From Salinibacter pepae (GTDB lineage Bacteria > Bacteroidota > Rhodothermia > Rhodothermales > Salinibacteraceae), in the NCBI RefSeq assembly GCF_947077775.1, contig NZ_CAMTTE010000001.1:1178001-1242000 (forward strand): a stretch of 64,000 nt of DNA, given 5' to 3'. Shown piece after piece: positions 60,653-64,000 of this stretch (positions are counted from its first letter, which is position 1; every line of letters starts with the position of its first letter). The notes under the pieces are model-generated. The model worked only from the letters and a program-made list of their open reading frames with translations. It searched no databases and was not told where the DNA came from. Made by a program: the position numbers and the translations under genes.

Positions 60653-63600
60653 CTACCGGACGACTGTCATCTTCCCGGTCTCGGTCACGCGGTTCTCGTC
60701 CATTTCGACCCGGGCGCGGTAGAAGTACGTGCCCGAGGAGAGGTCGGAGCCGCTGATCTGGACCGTACGGCCCGACCCCGCGGCCATCTCACCGCGGTGT
60801 GCGGTCTGCACCTTGCGGCCCAGCAGGTCGTAGACCTCGACGGTCACGTTCGCCTTCTGGGGCAGGTCCATCTTCAGGGTTGCGGCCTGCCGGAAGGGGT
60901 TCGGGTACGCCCCCTCCAGGGCAAACTCGTCCGGGATGGAGACGATGGACTTCGTCTCGAGCTTCTGGGCAGCCCCTTCGTTGACGGTCACATTGCCGCC
61001 CATCTCCAGCGTCGCGTCGGACTCTTTGCGCTCCATGGTCAGGGTCGCAACCTTTCCGGCATTGGAGATCGGCGTGGTGCCCGCCATCGAGATCTTCAAG
61101 GTCCCATCGTCGGACACGTGGTGGACCGCCCGCCAGTCGTCCGGAAGCTGAGCCGCCATGTCGTTCACGGCCACCTTGTCCGGGTCCACCTTCGTAGTCA
61201 CGTCGATGGCCCGTACCGACTGGCCAGTCTGACTGAGAACCAGGGGCAACTGCATCTTCTCGCTCTCTGCGCTGGTGGCCTGCTTCGGCTCGGTCACCTC
61301 GCCCCAGGCAAAGGACGCGGTTGCTTTGCTAGACGACTTCGAGGTGGTGGCCAGCGCCTCCGTTCCCTGTTCACAGCCGGCTTCCACTGGGAAGCACGGA
61401 ATGCCACCGACTGTACGCTGTAGGATTAGTGAGGCATCAAGAGCGCTAACGTCACCGTCCCCTGAGACATCCGCGTGCGTCCGCTGCGCCTCAATGAGGT
61501 CGGTCAATCCGACGACGAAGTCAAGGGCATCTCCCGCGTCTCCTGCGGTGATGCTGAGATTGAGGTTCGTGTCGCCGTAGAGCGGGACGACCTCCATGGT
61601 ATCGTTCACCGGGGTCGCCGGCGGCTGCCCCTCGTTGAACACCATCTCCTGAAGGTCCATGACCATCTCGCCGTGGTCGGGCTGGCCGGTCGCCTCGATC
61701 GAGACGAGAACGCCCTCGCCCTCAATGTCGAAGAGGGCAGCTCCGTCGTCGCCGTCGCTCTCGCCGCTCCCGGTGCTGTTGCTATTCAGCCCGTCGTCGG
61801 CCGCGGCGATGGTCACGACGCCCGCCTCATTGTCGATGTTCGAGGTGAGCGTGAGGCCTTCGCTGAGCGTGCCCTCGGTTGTCACCTCCTGGACCTGCAT
61901 GCGGTCGGTGTTGAAGCCCATCTCCATCTGGTAGGAGAAGACCTCCAGGTCATCAAGGCTCTCAGCGTTCATGTCCAACGTGAACTCTTCGTTCGGGAAC
62001 ACCTCACCGTCACCCTCCGAGTGTTCAGCGGTCACGGAGAGGGCCTCGATCACATTCAGCGTGAAGGGCAGCTCCGCGGTCTCCGCCAGCGGGGCATTGG
62101 TCACGAAGCCAAGGCCCGACTGGTAGGTGTTCTCTTCGATGCCCGGCACGTTGGTGTCCACGGTCAGGTTGAGGGTGTCCGACTCGCTCGGCGCGATGGT
62201 GCCGGACGTCTGGTCGACGGCCAGCCACTCGCCACCGGCGAACACCTGCACGTCGTCGACGGCCCAGCCGTTGATGTTGAAGGAATCGCCCTCGAACGTC
62301 CAGGCCACGTGGAACTCGTCGGAGCCCACGTCTTCGTTGTCGATCGCAATCATCTCATCGATCGGGCCAACGTCCTGGGCCGGGAATTCCTCCACCGTGG
62401 TCCAGGTCTCACCACCATCGCCGGTCGTCTCGAGACGGACCGTGAATTCGCCTTCGCTGAAGGCGTCGATGATGTGAGAGAACTGGACGAACACCTGTCC
62501 GAGGTCCTCGGTGTTTAGCTGGGGCGTGATCAGGCGCTGCGTACCCTCCGTGGAGGGGGACCAGTAGAAGCACGCCTGCTCCGGGTCGTCGAAGTAGAAG
62601 GTACAATCCTCACCTACTGTCGACCAGTTTTCGCCGTCGTTCGCACCGGCGCGGAACCAGTCGCCCGGCGGGAATTCTTCTCCACCAAAGCCTTCCTCAA
62701 GGAGGAGGGACTGCGCAGGCGGACTGGTCGGCAGCACCGAGAGGTCGTACTCCAGTGGGTTGCCGCCAGTGTTGGTGACCTCAACGGTCTCTCCCTGCGT
62801 CTGGCCGACGTAGGCCTGCTTCTCGAAGCTCGTCGGAGTGAGCGAGAGCGCGGGCGCCGGGATGCCTTCGCCAACGAGCGTAACCTCGCGAGCCGAAATT
62901 TCCTCACCCTCGATGGTCATCGTCGCGGTGAACTCCCCGACGCTCTGCGGCGTGAAGGCCACGTCGAAGATCCGCGCATCGCCCGGCCCGAGCGTGAACT
63001 CGCTCTCTCCCTCGAAGGCAAAGTTTTCCGAGTCGATCGACACGTTGGTCACGTTCAGGTTGGCCGCGCCGTCGTTGCGGAGCGTTACCATCTGCGTGCT
63101 CGACGTGTCGTCCACGAAGAGGTCCTCGTACCCGAGCGAATCCTTCGAGACGAACGCCACCGGCGCCGCCTCTACCGAGAGGTTGACCGGAACCGACTCG
63201 CTGGGCTCGCCCTGCAGGTCATCGCCGACGATGCTGATCTGGGCCTCGTAGTCGCCCTCCTCGACCTGCGTGGCGTCGAACTGCGCCTCCAGCTGCAGCG
63301 TGGCGCCGGCCGGGACCGTGCCCTGCTCCAGGTTCGTCGCGAGCCACGGAATGCCCTGGCCCGGCGTGGCCATCCAGCCGAGCTCGTCGTTCCCGCCTTC
63401 CGGGAAGGATCCGATCAGCGTCGTGTTGCCGGTCTCGCGATCGACCTGGCGGAGCGTCCCGCTCCCGCAGCCGAAGATGGAGCAGTTGTGGAGCGCGGCC
63501 ATGAGCACCTGGCCCGTCTCGGCGTCGTAGGTCATGCTCTGGGCAAAGTTGGCGTCAATGCCCGTGGAGCCGATGACCTCCGATTCGGCCGTCTCAAGGT

Positions 63601-64000
63601 CGACGCTCAGGATTTCGTCGTTCAAAATCTCGTGGGCGTAGGCATCCCCTTCGCCGTCAATCGCGAGCGCCACGACGAGGTCGCCGCCACTCGCGTACTC
63701 GCCCACCAGGTCGAGCTCGGCGTTCTCCACGTCCAGCTCGTAGAGCCGGTTGGTGTTGCCTTCGCCGGCGGTCACGTAGGTCGTGCCGTCGGTCGGATCC
63801 GTCTCCATGTCCGACCAGGTGACGTCCGACCCCTCCGGATTGAGCTCGCCGACCGTCTCGACGGTCCCGTCCTCAAGGGCATATGTCTTGAGGTTGTTGT
63901 CCGTGTTGTCGATCCAGTAGATCTCGTCATTGTTGCCGAGGGTGAAGTTTCCGGCGTACGAGTCCACACCCTCATCGACAACCGTGAACTCGCCCGGCAG
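60653..64000 (-). CDS. Large secreted multidomain protein with cohesin-like, dockerin-like and sorting domains; N-terminus cut by window edge
   Basis: At least 1115 residues, with the reading frame open to base 64000, so the start and signal peptide lie outside. From the N-terminal side come propeller-like repeats (TNRLYELDVENAELDLVG; LRQVDRETGNTTLIG; 64000-63400), a beta-sandwich near 63350-63170, a choice-of-anchor D/ASH-like domain near 63160-62850 (TLRNDGAANLNVTNVSI), a choice-of-anchor J-like domain near 62700-62230 with Cys residues, a cohesin-like domain near 62050-61590, a two-repeat dockerin-like segment at 61590-61390 (GDTNLNLSITAGDAGDALDF; ADVSGDGDVSALDASLILQR), a linker, and a C-terminal sorting domain (AYPNPFRQAATLKMDL; SSGTYFYRARVEM). 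Very acidic. Probably a cell-surface or secreted structural or adhesion protein. Confidence 0.78.
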   Translation of the reverse strand: MPGEFTVVDEGVDSYAGNFTLGNNDEIYWIDNTDNNLKTYALEDGTVETVGELNPEGSDVTWSDMETDPTDGTTYVTAGEGNTNRLYELDVENAELDLVGEYASGGDLVVALAIDGEGDAYAHEILNDEILSVDLETAESEVIGSTGIDANFAQSMTYDAETGQVLMAALHNCSIFGCGSGTLRQVDRETGNTTLIGSFPEGGNDELGWMATPGQGIPWLATNLEQGTVPAGATLQLEAQFDATQVEEGDYEAQISIVGDDLQGEPSESVPVNLSVEAAPVAFVSKDSLGYEDLFVDDTSSTQMVTLRNDGAANLNVTNVSIDSENFAFEGESEFTLGPGDARIFDVAFTPQSVGEFTATMTIEGEEISAREVTLVGEGIPAPALSLTPTSFEKQAYVGQTQGETVEVTNTGGNPLEYDLSVLPTSPPAQSLLLEEGFGGEEFPPGDWFRAGANDGENWSTVGEDCTFYFDDPEQACFYWSPSTEGTQRLITPQLNTEDLGQVFVQFSHIIDAFSEGEFTVRLETTGDGGETWTTVEEFPAQDVGPIDEMIAIDNEDVGSDEFHVAWTFEGDSFNINGWAVDDVQVFAGGEWLAVDQTSGTIAPSESDTLNLTVDTNVPGIEENTYQSGLGFVTNAPLAETAELPFTLNVIEALSVTAEHSEGDGEVFPNEEFTLDMNAESLDDLEVFSYQMEMGFNTDRMQVQEVTTEGTLSEGLTLTSNIDNEAGVVTIAAADDGLNSNSTGSGESDGDDGAALFDIEGEGVLVSIEATGQPDHGEMVMDLQEMVFNEGQPPATPVNDTMEVVPLYGDTNLNLSITAGDAGDALDFVVGLTDLIEAQRTHADVSGDGDVSALDASLILQRTVGGIPCFPVEAGCEQGTEALATTSKSSSKATASFAWGEVTEPKQATSAESEKMQLPLVLSQTGQSVRAIDVTTKVDPDKVAVNDMAAQLPDDWRAVHHVSDDGTLKISMAGTTPISNAGKVATLTMERKESDATLEMGGNVTVNEGAAQKLETKSIVSIPDEFALEGAYPNPFRQAATLKMDLPQKANVTVEVYDLLGRKVQTAHRGEMAAGSGRTVQISGSDLSSGTYFYRARVEMDENRVTETGKMTVVR

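Noticed and set aside
58852-64000. Cellulosome scaffold genes
   Set aside because: Cohesin- and dockerin-like domains are present, but there is no cellulase, carbohydrate-binding module or repeated cohesin array in the window.

Overview
The window reads as chromosome of an extremely halophilic member of the Bacteroidota/Rhodothermota line, most likely Salinibacter ruber or a close relative. The support is high GC, strongly acidic proteins with Asp/Glu-rich tails, C-terminal sorting-type domains on secreted proteins, few Shine-Dalgarno sites, one good TAnnTTTG-type promoter, and above all a very dense cluster of K+, Na+ and amino-acid transporters. The genome report for S. ruber described a hypersalinity island of K+ and cationic amino-acid transport genes, and the first 30 kb here fits that description. 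I made the assignment by eye, not by database search.

Bases 1-30.2 kb are almost entirely ion and amino-acid transport: a CPA1-type Na+/H+ antiporter with a TrkA-like tail, two SLC12-type cation-chloride cotransporter homologues, five APC-superfamily permeases, a free universal stress protein (USP), a free RCK protein, a small lipoprotein, an RCK-gated K+ channel, a KtrA/KtrB pair, a divergent TrkA/TrkH pair and two overlapping CPA2 antiporters. Nearly every membrane protein carries, or is translated with, a cytosolic sensor module: USP, RCK/TrkA, or in one case a PtsN-like EIIA domain plus RCK_C. This suggests transport gated by nucleotides, c-di-nucleotides or phosphorylation.

Bases 30-47 kb hold housekeeping and regulatory genes: a multi-PAS/GAF sensor kinase, aroE, a Lon-type protease, a tandem USP, OsmC, a short-chain dehydrogenase, a CBS protein, an MsbA-like ABC exporter, a nitroreductase with a TetR regulator (both preceded by the same palindrome) and threonine dehydratase. 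Small unknown genes lie among them.

Bases 47-52.7 kb look accessory: a 180-bp inverted-repeat element (a second copy lies near 4.4 kb), a 94-aa orphan, a fused HNH nuclease-SF2 helicase that may be a defence gene, an outer-membrane barrel and a MATE exporter. After a 580-bp non-coding stretch rich in palindromes comes the phosphate regulon, phoB-pstS-pstC-pstA-pstB-phoU (53.3-58.8 kb), with no phoR beside it.

The window ends with two large secreted proteins on the minus strand that contain cohesin-like, dockerin-like and sorting domains. The second runs off the right edge. No rRNA, tRNA, CRISPR array, transposase or integrase was seen.
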